Below, piece after piece: positions 1 to 7,071 of a stretch of DNA of 32,244 nt. Under the pieces are notes generated by a model. It saw only the letters and a list, made by a program, of their open reading frames with translations. It was not told the DNA's origin and made no database searches. The DNA lies in assembly GCA_026706635.1 (NCBI GenBank), contig JAPOYJ010000065.1, positions 1-32,244 of the forward strand, read 5' to 3'. Position 1 is the first letter of the stretch. Each line of letters begins with the position of its first letter. The stretch comes from Gemmatimonadota bacterium. GTDB taxonomy: Bacteria > Gemmatimonadota > Gemmatimonadetes > Longimicrobiales > Gaopeijiaceae. The translations under genes were made by a program, and so were the position numbers.

Positions 1-383
1 GGCCCGACCACATCGTCGTCGGCGAGGTCCGGGGCGGCGAGGCCGCCGACCTGCTTCAGGCCCTCAACACCGGACACGGCGGCTCGCTCACGACCATCCA
101 CGCCAACAACGCTCGCTCCGCGCTCTCCCGTCTGGCCAGCTGCGCCATGCAGGCCGGGGACGCGCTTCCCTGGGAGGTCACGTGCCGGGGCGTCGTCGAC
201 GGGATCGCGCTCGTCCTGCACGTGGCCCGCCGCGGAGGCCGGCGGTTCGTCGAGGACGCCCTCGAAGTATGCGGCTACGACGCGGCCACCGGCCACTGGA
301 TCACCGCGCCGCCTGGAGCGGAGCCCGGAACGCAACCGGTGATAGGAACCCACACCCACACACCGAAGGAGGTGAACCCATGA
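1..383 (+). CDS. TrbB/VirB11/CpaF-family secretion ATPase, C-terminal part (5' end outside window)
   Basis: The reading frame is open from base 3 and ends at a TGA at 381-383, so only about the last 126 residues are seen. The fragment contains the Walker B-like stretch HIVVGEVRGGEAADLL and the downstream histidine-box segment GHGGSLTTIHANN, which together mark hexameric VirB11-type ATPases. In this family the enzyme sits at the inner-membrane base of a type IV secretion or conjugation apparatus and powers pilus assembly and DNA transfer. The tail after the ATPase core is short and ends soon after a Pro/Thr-rich stretch. Its stop codon overlaps the next start (ATGA). The downstream ardC, excisionase-like and integrase genes argue for a conjugative TrbB role rather than a CpaF Tad-pilus role, but the fragment alone cannot separate the two. 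Confidence 0.85.
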   Translation, partial: PDHIVVGEVRGGEAADLLQALNTGHGGSLTTIHANNARSALSRLASCAMQAGDALPWEVTCRGVVDGIALVLHVARRGGRRFVEDALEVCGYDAATGHWITAPPGAEPGTQPVIGTHTHTPKEVNP

Positions 384-577
384 GCTGGAACCGCAGGACC
401 ATCCCCATCGAGACGTTCGAGGACTTCGACCGCGAACTCGCCCGCGATGGCGGCGAGACCCTCGAAGTCGCGGCCTACCTGGCCGAGGAGTACGGCCTCT
501 TCCCCGAGGACGTGGGGACCGAGGAAGAGATCGCGGCCGCCTGGGACGACCCCCACGGCGAGGAGGACGGGCGATGA
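380..577 (+). CDS. Small acidic protein of unknown function, upstream of ardC
   Basis: This 65-residue protein starts at an ATG that overlaps the stop of the ATPase gene (ATGA). A strong ribosome-binding site, AAGGAGGTG, lies just before it at about 365-373. Its own stop overlaps the ardC start in the same way, so it is translated as part of the element's operon. It is strongly acidic: about 20 Asp/Glu against 5 Arg and no Lys, with acidic clusters spread along the chain and a hydrophobic/aromatic middle (VAAYLAEEYGLF). No known domain is recognised. The acidity and the position directly before an antirestriction gene are compatible with a DNA-mimic or an ArdC partner, but that is inference from context only. 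Confidence 0.75.
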   Translation: MSWNRRTIPIETFEDFDRELARDGGETLEVAAYLAEEYGLFPEDVGTEEEIAAAWDDPHGEEDGR

Positions 578-1608
578 ACCACGACGACTATCACCGCAAG
601 TTCGCCGACGCGATCATCGAGCAGATCAGGCAAGGCACCGCGCCCTGGCAGAAGCCGTGGGCACCGGGCGAGCGCGTGCTCCCCATGAACGTGGACACCG
701 ACCGCTCCTACCGGGGCGGGAACAGCCTGCATCTGGCCGCCGTCCAGCAGGAGGAGGGCTACGGCGATGTGCGTTGGGGCACCTACCGCCAGATCAAGGC
801 CCGCGGCGGACAGGTCAGGAAGGGCGAGCGCGGCACGCGCATCCTCTCCTTCCAGGACAAGAAGCGGATCGCCGTCACCGACGAGCGCGGGCGGCCCAGG
901 AGGGACGCGGAGGGCAAGCGCATCTACCGCTATGAAAAGCTCAAGGCGCCGTTCGTCCGCCAGTACACCGTGTTCAACGCGGAGCAGGCTGACGGGCTGC
1001 CCGAGCGGTCCAACCCCACGCCCGAGCCGCTCTGGAAGGCCCACCAGGAGGCCGAGCGGGTCATGGAGGACGGCGGGGTGCCCATCCGCCACGTCGCGGG
1101 CGACCGCGCCTACTACCACATGAAGCGCGACGAGATCGTGCTGCCCGAGCGCGGGCAGTTCCCCTCCGCCAACCACTACTACCAGACCGCGCTCCACGAG
1201 CTGGGCCACAGCACCGGCCACAAGGACCGGATGAACCGCGAGACGCTGATCGAGGGCATCGGGAACGGGTTCGGCTCCCCCGCCTACGCGAGGGAGGAAC
1301 TCCGCGCCGAGATCAGCGCGATGATGACCGGCGAGCGCGTCGGCGTCGGCCACGACCCGAGCAGGGGCGCCGCATACGTCGAGGGCTGGGTCCAGGCGCT
1401 CGAAGAGGACCCGCGCGAGATCCGGCGCGCCGCTGCGGACGCGCAGAAGATCTCCGACTTCGTGCTCGTTCGGCACCGCGAGCGCGTCGCCGCGCGCGAA
1501 CCCCTCGCCGTGGCCGCAGTCCGCACGCCCGCGCAGGGACCTCAACGGCTCGTCGTTCCCGTGCCCCGGATCCCGGTCCCCGAGCGCGGCTTCGGGCCGA
1601 GCCGCTGA
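574..1608 (+). CDS. ardC: ArdC-family antirestriction protein (ssDNA-binding domain plus zincin metallopeptidase-like domain)
   Basis: The 344-residue product has the ArdC two-domain layout. The N-terminal ssDNA-binding domain spans about residues 1-135 and includes APWQKPW and YRGGN, typical of the family. The C-terminal zincin-like domain carries HELGHSTGH at residues 208-216 (His208, Glu209, His212), followed by the EELRAEI helix (242-248) that normally supplies the third zinc ligand. In the family, ArdC binds incoming single-stranded plasmid DNA and protects it from host restriction during conjugative entry. The start overlaps the stop of the preceding small acidic gene (ATGA), with GAGGAGG upstream as a ribosome-binding site. 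The tail after residue about 300 is Arg/Ala/Pro-rich and looks disordered. All catalytic motif residues are present. It supports conjugative transfer of the element. Confidence 0.9.
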   Translation: MNHDDYHRKFADAIIEQIRQGTAPWQKPWAPGERVLPMNVDTDRSYRGGNSLHLAAVQQEEGYGDVRWGTYRQIKARGGQVRKGERGTRILSFQDKKRIAVTDERGRPRRDAEGKRIYRYEKLKAPFVRQYTVFNAEQADGLPERSNPTPEPLWKAHQEAERVMEDGGVPIRHVAGDRAYYHMKRDEIVLPERGQFPSANHYYQTALHELGHSTGHKDRMNRETLIEGIGNGFGSPAYAREELRAEISAMMTGERVGVGHDPSRGAAYVEGWVQALEEDPREIRRAAADAQKISDFVLVRHRERVAAREPLAVAAVRTPAQGPQRLVVPVPRIPVPERGFGPSR

Positions 1609-1611
1609 CCC

Positions 1612-2514
1612 GTGAGAGGGAGGGAGACGTTCGGCCGCCCGGCCGAACCGGACCCGCGCCCCGCCGCGCCACCCAGCCGCAACAGCCAACGTTTGCGGGA
1701 CGGCCACCGCCGAGAATACGCCGCGAGCCGGGCGCGCGGGTCCATCTCCTTTGAAGACCGCTGTGCCGGGGCGCTCACCGACATCGGCGTCTTCGGCGCG
1801 GTCTCCTACCGCGACCTCGCCGAGGCGCGCTTCGGCGGCCACCCCCACACCACCCGGAGGGCCGTCAACGCCTGGATCCGCAAGGGATGGGTCGAGGAGC
1901 ACCGGGCCACCGGACCGAAGGGCAATCCGTTCAAGATCCTATCGCTCACTCGCGAGGGTGTCGTCGAGGCCCGGAGGAAAGCCACCCGGCGCGGAATGGA
2001 TCCCGCACAGCGGATCCGGTCCCACCGCATGAAGCCCGCCGAGGCCGGGCACGACACTGCCATCTACCGCGCCTTCCGAAAGGAACGGCAGCTCCTGGCC
2101 GAACGGGGTGCCACCGTCAGGCGCGTCCGGCTCGACGCCGAACTCAAGAGCGCCGTCGCACGCGCGAGCGAGGCCGCCCGGCTCAAGCACGGCAGGGAGG
2201 CCGCCGACGCCGAGCGCCACCGCATCGCGCGTGAGCTCGGGCTTCCCCTCGACGAGCGGGACAAGGTGCTCTACCCGGACGCGCAGATCGAGTACGCGGA
2301 CGCCGAAGGGCGGACCGGCCGCGTCAACATCGAGGTGGCATCCGGCAATTACCGCGAACCGGCACTGCGCGCGAAGGCCGCCGCCGGGTTCGCAATGCAC
2401 GCCAATGGCCCGGCCGCGGCCGGTCTGCTCCGCAAGCTCGGGCTCGGGGGAGGCGAGAAGGGCTCCTGGCTCAAAGGACCGGCCGACCGCGATCCCGCTT
2501 CGGTCGAACTCTGA
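1612..2514 (+). CDS. Winged-helix plus restriction-endonuclease-like protein, Replic_Relax-like, mobile-element associated
   Basis: This 300-residue protein begins at a GTG just after ardC. No good ribosome-binding site is visible, so the first 40 or so Arg/Pro-rich residues may not all be translated; a TTG at 1693 is an alternative. Residues about 50-125 look like a winged helix (AGALTDIGVFGAVSYRDLAE, then a helix with HTTRRAVNAWIRKGWVEE and a beta-wing ending ILSLTREG). The C-terminal part contains YPDAQIEYAD and VNIEVASGNYREP, which resembles the acidic nuclease-fold core of replication-relaxation proteins encoded on plasmids and integrative elements. The middle is a charged helical region. 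In that family the proteins are linked to plasmid replication or relaxation. The assignment is by motif resemblance, and a specialised transcription regulator is the main alternative. Confidence 0.6.
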   Translation: MRGRETFGRPAEPDPRPAAPPSRNSQRLRDGHRREYAASRARGSISFEDRCAGALTDIGVFGAVSYRDLAEARFGGHPHTTRRAVNAWIRKGWVEEHRATGPKGNPFKILSLTREGVVEARRKATRRGMDPAQRIRSHRMKPAEAGHDTAIYRAFRKERQLLAERGATVRRVRLDAELKSAVARASEAARLKHGREAADAERHRIARELGLPLDERDKVLYPDAQIEYADAEGRTGRVNIEVASGNYREPALRAKAAAGFAMHANGPAAAGLLRKLGLGGGEKGSWLKGPADRDPASVEL

Positions 2515-2534
2515 CCCCTTAAGGAGAGAACACG

Positions 2535-2849
2535 ATGCAGCCCTGGAAGATCAGCGCGGGACTCACCGCCGCACTCGCCGGGTCGGCGTTCCTACTCGGC
2601 GGATCCCGCCTCGAATACCTCGCACCCCATTGGCCAGCGATCCTCGCCGGACACGGAATCGTGCTCCTCCTCCACGCCACGCTCGCGCTAACCGCCGTCG
2701 CGGCCGCGATCTACGCCATCGCTCGCACCACCGGGCTCGCGGACCTCGGCCGCCGCGTCGATCTCGCCGAGCGGTCCGTCCGGCGCGGCGAGGGCGATCC
2801 CGGCCTCTCGGACTCCCTCCGGCAGGATGACGAGGGAGAATGGGAATGA
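2535..2849 (+). CDS. Small two-helix membrane protein of unknown function
   Basis: The product is 104 residues long, with a clear ribosome-binding site (AAGGAGAG, about 2520-2527) before the ATG. Residues about 6-25 form a first hydrophobic segment. Residues about 34-66 form a long second one rich in Ala/Leu/Val, ending IYAIART. The remainder is a charged, probably cytoplasmic tail rich in Arg, Asp and Glu. No family is recognised. It sits between the Replic_Relax-like gene and the excisionase-like gene, and its stop overlaps the preferred start of the latter. That places it in the element's transfer/maintenance operon. Small membrane proteins in this position can act in entry exclusion or mating-pair functions, but nothing in the sequence proves that. 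Confidence 0.7.
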   Translation: MQPWKISAGLTAALAGSAFLLGGSRLEYLAPHWPAILAGHGIVLLLHATLALTAVAAAIYAIARTTGLADLGRRVDLAERSVRRGEGDPGLSDSLRQDDEGEWE

Positions 2850-3274
2850 CTCGGAAGCGCGGACGGAAGGCCAGATCCGCATCCGTGGAGGGCCTGCCCG
2901 CCGACTGGCGGAAGCGGGCCAAGGTGATCCGCCGCTACGGGGGCGACACCCCGGCCACGGCGATCGAACGTTGCGCCGAAGACCTAGAAGCCACGCTTGT
3001 CGAAAGGGACGGGACCACCTACTCGCTCGTTGAAGCCGCTCGCGAGAGCGGATACTCCGCCGATCACCTGGGCCGCCTGGTTCGCGACGGCAAGATCCCC
3101 AACGCCGGACGGCCCGGCGCGCCCAGAATCGCCCTCAAGGACCTCCCCCGGAAAGCCAACGCGCCAACCGAGCCGCGACTGGCGCGCAAGCCACCGCGCC
3201 GCGAGCTTTCAAATGCGCAGATCGTGCAGTCCATCATCGAGAAAGGAATCGAAGATGGCACGCACGAAACGTGA
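2846..3274 (+). CDS. Excisionase-like helix-turn-helix protein
   Basis: The chosen ATG at 2846 overlaps the preceding stop (ATGA) and lies 8-10 bases after GAGGGAG. An ATG two codons earlier (2840) is possible but sits too close to that site. The product of about 142 residues has a basic N-terminus and a central MerR/excisionase-type helix-turn-helix: SLVEAARESGYSADHLGRLV followed by RDGKIPNAGRPGAPRI. This is the usual pattern of small DNA-binding excisionases that bend attachment DNA and direct the integrase to excise. The C-terminus (AQIVQSIIEKGIEDGTHET) overlaps the integrase start by 20 bases, so the two are co-translated. The same C-terminal peptide recurs as a remnant ahead of the second integrase in this window. 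Confidence 0.7.
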   Translation: MTRKRGRKARSASVEGLPADWRKRAKVIRRYGGDTPATAIERCAEDLEATLVERDGTTYSLVEAARESGYSADHLGRLVRDGKIPNAGRPGAPRIALKDLPRKANAPTEPRLARKPPRRELSNAQIVQSIIEKGIEDGTHET

Positions 3275-4421
3275 CCGGCGCGCATACAGCGCTGGTGAAT
3301 GGGGCCGGAACCGGGTTCGGATCTTCCCCGATCCCAAGACCGGCTTTTTCCAGATCGAGTGGCGGGAGAACGGACGTAGACTCACCCGGTCGCTGAAACA
3401 CCGCGACTGGGCGCGCGCGAAGGGGCAGGCGGATCAGTTCGCCGCTGGGTTCATTGACGCGCCGAACGGCAAGACCGAAGCTGAGCCCGAGCCGCTCACC
3501 CTGGAAGGGCTTTTTGACATTTACCGAGACGAGGTAACCCCCACCAAGAGTGAGCGGGCGCAGAGGTACGACCGCCGCACGATGGAGATGTTCCTCCCGT
3601 TCTTCGGCAGGCACCGCAAGCCCGCGACACTCTCCCAACGCGATTGGGACCGGTTCATCCGGGCGCGGCGCGCAGGCAGGGTCGGGCGCAGTCGCAGGCC
3701 GGTGTCTGACCGGACCATCGAATACGATCTGAAGTTCCTGCTTGCGATCCTCAACTGGGCAGCGAAATCGAGGGACGAGGAGGGAAGACTCCTGCTCGAT
3801 TTCAACCCGCTGAGGGGCCTTAAGGTGCCGAAGGAGAAGAACCCGATGCGCGTGGTTCTCACGGACGAGGAGTACGAGGCGCTGCTCAGGGTGTCGCGAC
3901 GGGTTGACTGGCGGTTCGGCGTGGCGCTGGTCATCGCCCACGAAACGGGACACCGTATCGGCGCGATCCGCCAGCTTCGATGGTTGGACATCGACCTAGA
4001 GGACAAAACCATCCGGTGGCGTGCCGAGAATGAGAAGACCGGATACGAGCACCGGACACCGATCACGGTCGAGGTGCTCGCTGTCCTGGACGAGGCACGG
4101 ATGCGGAGCCCCAAGACTGGGAACGCTCCCGTGTTGCCCGCGCCGAAAGACCCATCGAGATGCTTGGACCGGTCTAGGGTGCGCGTATGGTGGCAGAAAG
4201 CCGAGACGCTTGCAGGACTGGAACCGAAGCGCGGTAGAGGTTGGCACTCCTTGAGGCGCAAGTTCGCATCTGACCTCATGGACCAGCCGCTGAAGGTCCT
4301 CTGCGAGCTGGGCGGCTGGAAGACGCCCCACACGACCCTCCAGTGCTACCAGCACGCAGACGTGGATCGGCTCAGAGAGGCTCTTGAGGACCGCCGCAGG
4401 GTCTGCTCGCGACCCAATTAG
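3255..4421 (+). CDS. int: Tyrosine recombinase/integrase (element integrase 1)
   Basis: The 388-residue start is set at the ATG at 3255. A ribosome-binding site (AAAGGAA) lies before it, and the paralogue at 28973-30133 begins with the same MARTKR sequence. The open frame continues upstream, but that stretch is the excisionase-like gene in another frame. Residues about 80-185 are a SAM-like core-binding domain (LTLEGLFDIYRDEV onward). The catalytic domain shows the full set: Arg234 in ETGHRIGAIRQLRW, Lys261, His331/Arg334 in HSLRRKF, Trp355 in LGGWKT and nucleophile Tyr365 in QCYQHAD. The N-terminal 60 residues with GEWGRNRVRIFPDPKTG form an arm-type DNA-binding region. In this family the enzyme inserts and excises the element at an attachment site. 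It ends 50 bases before tRNA-Val. Confidence 0.93.
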   Translation: MARTKRDRRAYSAGEWGRNRVRIFPDPKTGFFQIEWRENGRRLTRSLKHRDWARAKGQADQFAAGFIDAPNGKTEAEPEPLTLEGLFDIYRDEVTPTKSERAQRYDRRTMEMFLPFFGRHRKPATLSQRDWDRFIRARRAGRVGRSRRPVSDRTIEYDLKFLLAILNWAAKSRDEEGRLLLDFNPLRGLKVPKEKNPMRVVLTDEEYEALLRVSRRVDWRFGVALVIAHETGHRIGAIRQLRWLDIDLEDKTIRWRAENEKTGYEHRTPITVEVLAVLDEARMRSPKTGNAPVLPAPKDPSRCLDRSRVRVWWQKAETLAGLEPKRGRGWHSLRRKFASDLMDQPLKVLCELGGWKTPHTTLQCYQHADVDRLREALEDRRRVCSRPN

Positions 4422-4456
4422 CGGGAACAAATAGCGGGAGTCGAACCCGGGGGATC
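4420..4456 (+). other. Candidate attachment-site motif downstream of integrase 1
   Basis: Two direct copies of AGCGGGA lie at 4420-4426 (the first overlaps the integrase stop codon) and 4433-4439. They are followed by GTCGAACCCGGG. A similar arrangement follows integrase 2 on the other strand: GCGGGAA, then AGCGGGA 14 bases on, then AACCGGG. Shared sequence just beyond two paralogous integrases is where attachment cores or arm sites are expected. The stretch 4434-4451 also resembles the reverse complement of a tRNA T-arm. A crossover point cannot be fixed without an empty site or the other element end. Confidence 0.4.
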
Positions 4457-4471
4457 TCGTAAGTTCAAGCG

Positions 4472-4546
4472 GGGCGCTTAGCTCAGTTGGTCCAGAGCGC
4501 CTGCCTTACAAGCAGGAGGTCGGCGGTTCGAATCCGTCAGCGCCCA
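4472..4546 (+). tRNA. tRNA-Val (anticodon TAC)
   Basis: A 75-nt cloverleaf can be folded by eye. The acceptor stem is GGGCGCT (4472-4478) paired with AGCGCCC (4539-4545), with discriminator A4546. The D-arm is GCTCAGTTGGTCCAGAGC. The anticodon stem CCTGC/GCAGG encloses loop CTTACAA with anticodon TAC, which reads Val codons. The T-arm contains GGTTCGAATCC. CCA is not encoded; the bases that follow are CTCT. The gene appears intact. It begins 50 bases past the end of integrase 1, but no duplicated 3' fragment of this tRNA is visible next to the integrase. Confidence 0.95.
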
Positions 4547-4589
4547 CTCTTCGGACGGACCATCGATCAGAGCTTCGATTGGAGGAATC

Positions 4590-5777
4590 GTGGAGACCCA
4601 CGCCACCGCGCTGATAACCGACCCGATGGGGGTCTTCGCCTTCCTGGCCGGTATCGTGGCCCTGGTCTTCTGGCTATCGGGGACTCGGCGCCTGCAGCCG
4701 CTCTTCCGAGTCGTGCCTCCGGTCATCTTCGTCTACTTCCTGCCGATGCTGGCGACCACCGCGGGGATCACTCCCTCCTCGTCCCCGCTCTACTCTTGGA
4801 CGGTTCCCTACCTGCTCCTCTTCGCGCTCCTCCTCCTGATGGTCTCGGTGGATGTGCGGAGCATCCTGAAGCTCGGCCCGACGGCGCTCTTCATGGTGGC
4901 GGCGGGGACCTTCGGGATCGTGATTGGCGGTCCGATCTCGCTCATGGTCTTCGGCGACTGGCTTCCGGCGGACGCCTGGACCGGCTTCGCGGCGCTCGCC
5001 GGCAGCTGGATCGGCGGCACGGCCAACATGGTGGCGATTGCCGAGAGCGTGGGAACCTCCGCCGACGCGATGGGGCCGGTAATCGTGGTCGACACGGTCG
5101 TCGGCTACGGCTGGATGGGGATCCTGATCGCGATGGTGGGCCTGCAGGAACGCTTCGACCGCACCGCGCGGACCGAGGCGATGGGGGAGGCCAGCCGCCG
5201 CCTGGAGGAGCAGGGGGACGACCGCCGCCCGCTTACTCTGCGCGACGCGCTCCTCATGATCGGCTTCGGGATGGCGGGCGCGGTGGTGGCGGAAAGAATC
5301 GGCGATATGCTCCCGGCGATGGGCGACCCCACGATCGTGAGCGCCACCACCTGGGCGGTGCTGATCGTGGTGACGGGTGGCCTGGCGCTCTCCTTCACCC
5401 CGGCTCGGCGCATCGAGGCGGCCGGTGCCTCCCACCTCGGCTACGCGGCGCTCTACCTGCTGCTGGCCGGCATCGGCGCCAAGGCCGACCTGCGGGCGGT
5501 GCTGGATGCGCCGATGTACCTGGCGGCCGGCGCCCTCTGGATCGCCATCCATGCGGCGGTGCTCCTGGCAGCGGCTCGGCTCGTCAGGGCGCCGCTCTTC
5601 TTCGTGGCGACCGGGAGCATGGCCAATATAGGGGGCGCGGTGTCGGCACCTATCGTGGCGGGGGTGTACCACCGCGCGATGGCGCCGGTCGGCCTCATGA
5701 TGGCGGTGGCTGGCTACATCCTGGGCATCTACGGCGGTCTCGCCTGCGCGTGGCTACTGGGCATGGTGGGCGGCTAG
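4590..5777 (+). CDS. DUF819-family integral membrane protein (probable transporter)
   Basis: A GTG start at 4590 follows TTGGAGGA (4579-4586), giving a 395-residue, very hydrophobic protein with about 10-11 membrane segments in two pseudo-repeated halves. Two signatures fit the DUF819/YjcL family: GSWIGGTANMVAIAE around residues 137-151 and GSMANIGGAVSAPIVA around residues 343-358. They lie at equivalent positions of the two halves, as expected for an inverted-repeat carrier fold. A cytoplasmic charged loop (RTEAMGEASRRLEEQGDD) separates the halves. Substrate is unknown for most of the family. It stands alone after tRNA-Val and its 3' end overlaps the convergent dipeptidase gene by 24 bases. 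Association with the neighbouring peptidase could hint at uptake of an amino-acid or peptide product, which is inference only. Confidence 0.85.
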   Translation: METHATALITDPMGVFAFLAGIVALVFWLSGTRRLQPLFRVVPPVIFVYFLPMLATTAGITPSSSPLYSWTVPYLLLFALLLLMVSVDVRSILKLGPTALFMVAAGTFGIVIGGPISLMVFGDWLPADAWTGFAALAGSWIGGTANMVAIAESVGTSADAMGPVIVVDTVVGYGWMGILIAMVGLQERFDRTARTEAMGEASRRLEEQGDDRRPLTLRDALLMIGFGMAGAVVAERIGDMLPAMGDPTIVSATTWAVLIVVTGGLALSFTPARRIEAAGASHLGYAALYLLLAGIGAKADLRAVLDAPMYLAAGALWIAIHAAVLLAAARLVRAPLFFVATGSMANIGGAVSAPIVAGVYHRAMAPVGLMMAVAGYILGIYGGLACAWLLGMVGG

Positions 5778-6953
5778 CCGGTCCTCCTCCTGGATCTGCG
5801 CCGCCACCGCCTGCACCTCCTCCAGGACCCGCAATAGGTTATCGCTCCAGAGCATCGCGATCTCCTCCTCCGTGTAGCCTCTGCGGACCAGCTCGAGGGT
5901 CACGTTGAAGGTCTCCGACGCGTCGTCCCACCCATTCACTCCGCCGCCGCCGTCGAAGTCGGAGCTGATCCCGACGTGCTCTATCCCGATCAGCTCGACC
6001 ATGTAGTCGATGTGGTCCACGAAGTCGGCGACGTCCACCACCTCCTCGGCCTTGGTCCTGTCGACAAAGCTCCTGACGGGCACGGCGTGCACCACCCCGC
6101 CATTCGCCGCCACCGCGTGGAGCATCTCGTCGTCCAGGTTGCGGCTGACGTCGGCCAGGGCTCTGACGGAGGAGTGGGAGGCGATGACCGGTGCCCGCGA
6201 GAGCTCGAGCGTCTGCATGATCGACTCCCTGGAGGGGTGGGATATGTCGACGATGATGCCGAGCCGGTTCATCTCGGCGATCGCCAGGCGCCCCATCTCG
6301 CTCAGGCCGCCGTGCATCCAGTCGCCCTCCTCCTCGCCCGTGTGCGAGTCGGAGAGCTGGTTGTGGCCGTTGTGCGCGAGCGACATGTAGCGTGCGCCCA
6401 TCCCGTGGAACTCCTCGATCCGCCCGATCTCCTCGCCAAGCGGATAGGCGTTCTCCACCCCGATCATCGCGACCAGCCTGCCCGCGGCCGCGATGCGGCG
6501 GGCCTCGTCCGCAGTGAGGGCCACCTCGATGCGCTCCGGGGCGAAGTCGGCGGCGAGGCGGTGTATCGCCTCGAACTTGTCGATCGCGTTCGCGTAGGCG
6601 GCCGCGTACCCGTCGGCGTCCAGCGGTCCCTGGCGGGTGTAGACGACGAACCACCCCACATCCAGCCCGCCCTCCTCCATCTTGCCCAGCGTGGCCTGGG
6701 TGGGCAGCTCCATCGAGTAGTTGCGTTCGATGGTGAAGTTGTCCGTGTCGATGTCGATGTGCGTGTCGAGCGTCAGCACGCGCTCGTGGATTGCTCTCGC
6801 CCTCTCGGGGAGCTCCTCGTCGCCGCCGGTGTCCTGGGACGAGGCGAGGCCGGGCGAGAGGGCGACGGCGAGGAGCGCGCAGAACGCTCCGAGACGGTGG
6901 AGCGTGCCGAGACGCTCTAGAGGGTGTGGCCGACGGGGCTGGTGGTTGCGCAT
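5754..6953 (-). CDS. Membrane dipeptidase (peptidase family M19), secreted
   Basis: The 399-residue protein starts at the ATG whose complement is 6951-6953, preceded on the minus strand by AGGAG. The N-terminus has a basic stretch, then LGAFCALLAVALSPGLASSQ, a signal peptide for export. The M19 zinc-site residues are in place: His65 and Asp67 (THIDID), bridging Glu167 (GVEN), His239 (DISH), His260 (ASHSS) and Asp332 (SSDFDG). Family members hydrolyse dipeptides, including those with a D-residue, and some cleave beta-lactam-like substrates. Periplasmic or surface peptide turnover is the likely role, matching the S9 peptidase elsewhere in the window. It is transcribed toward and overlaps the DUF819 gene, and is divergent from the BtuF-like gene across a 118-base gap. 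Confidence 0.93.
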   Translation of the reverse strand: MRNHQPRRPHPLERLGTLHRLGAFCALLAVALSPGLASSQDTGGDEELPERARAIHERVLTLDTHIDIDTDNFTIERNYSMELPTQATLGKMEEGGLDVGWFVVYTRQGPLDADGYAAAYANAIDKFEAIHRLAADFAPERIEVALTADEARRIAAAGRLVAMIGVENAYPLGEEIGRIEEFHGMGARYMSLAHNGHNQLSDSHTGEEEGDWMHGGLSEMGRLAIAEMNRLGIIVDISHPSRESIMQTLELSRAPVIASHSSVRALADVSRNLDDEMLHAVAANGGVVHAVPVRSFVDRTKAEEVVDVADFVDHIDYMVELIGIEHVGISSDFDGGGGVNGWDDASETFNVTLELVRRGYTEEEIAMLWSDNLLRVLEEVQAVAAQIQEEDRLAAHHAQ

Positions 6954-7071
6954 CTTTATCTCCTGGTCCTCTGGGGCGTCGCTGGGGGAACGGCTGGATC
7001 CAACCTAAGGCCGGTGGCGGCTCACGGCCCGGCGGAGCCTTGCCTGCGCAAGACTTGGAGGAGATCGGCGC

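Noticed and set aside
475-1902. 475-codon minus-strand frame opposite ardC
   Set aside because: Antisense shadow; ardC on the plus strand has intact domain motifs and coupled starts.
4472-4546. tRNA-Val as the integration target of integrase 1
   Set aside because: The integrase lies on the 5' side of the intact tRNA and no direct duplicate of the tRNA 3' end is seen next to the integrase, so the usual tRNA-3'-end geometry does not fit.
4487-5908. 473-codon plus-strand frame overlapping the DUF819 gene
   Set aside because: Starts inside tRNA-Val and gives an Arg/Gly/Pro-rich product; the other frame has a clear membrane-protein family signature and a ribosome-binding site.
6954-7071. Cobalamin riboswitch before the BtuF-like gene
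   Set aside because: No B12-box-like conserved sequence or convincing fold was found in the 118-base gap on either strand.
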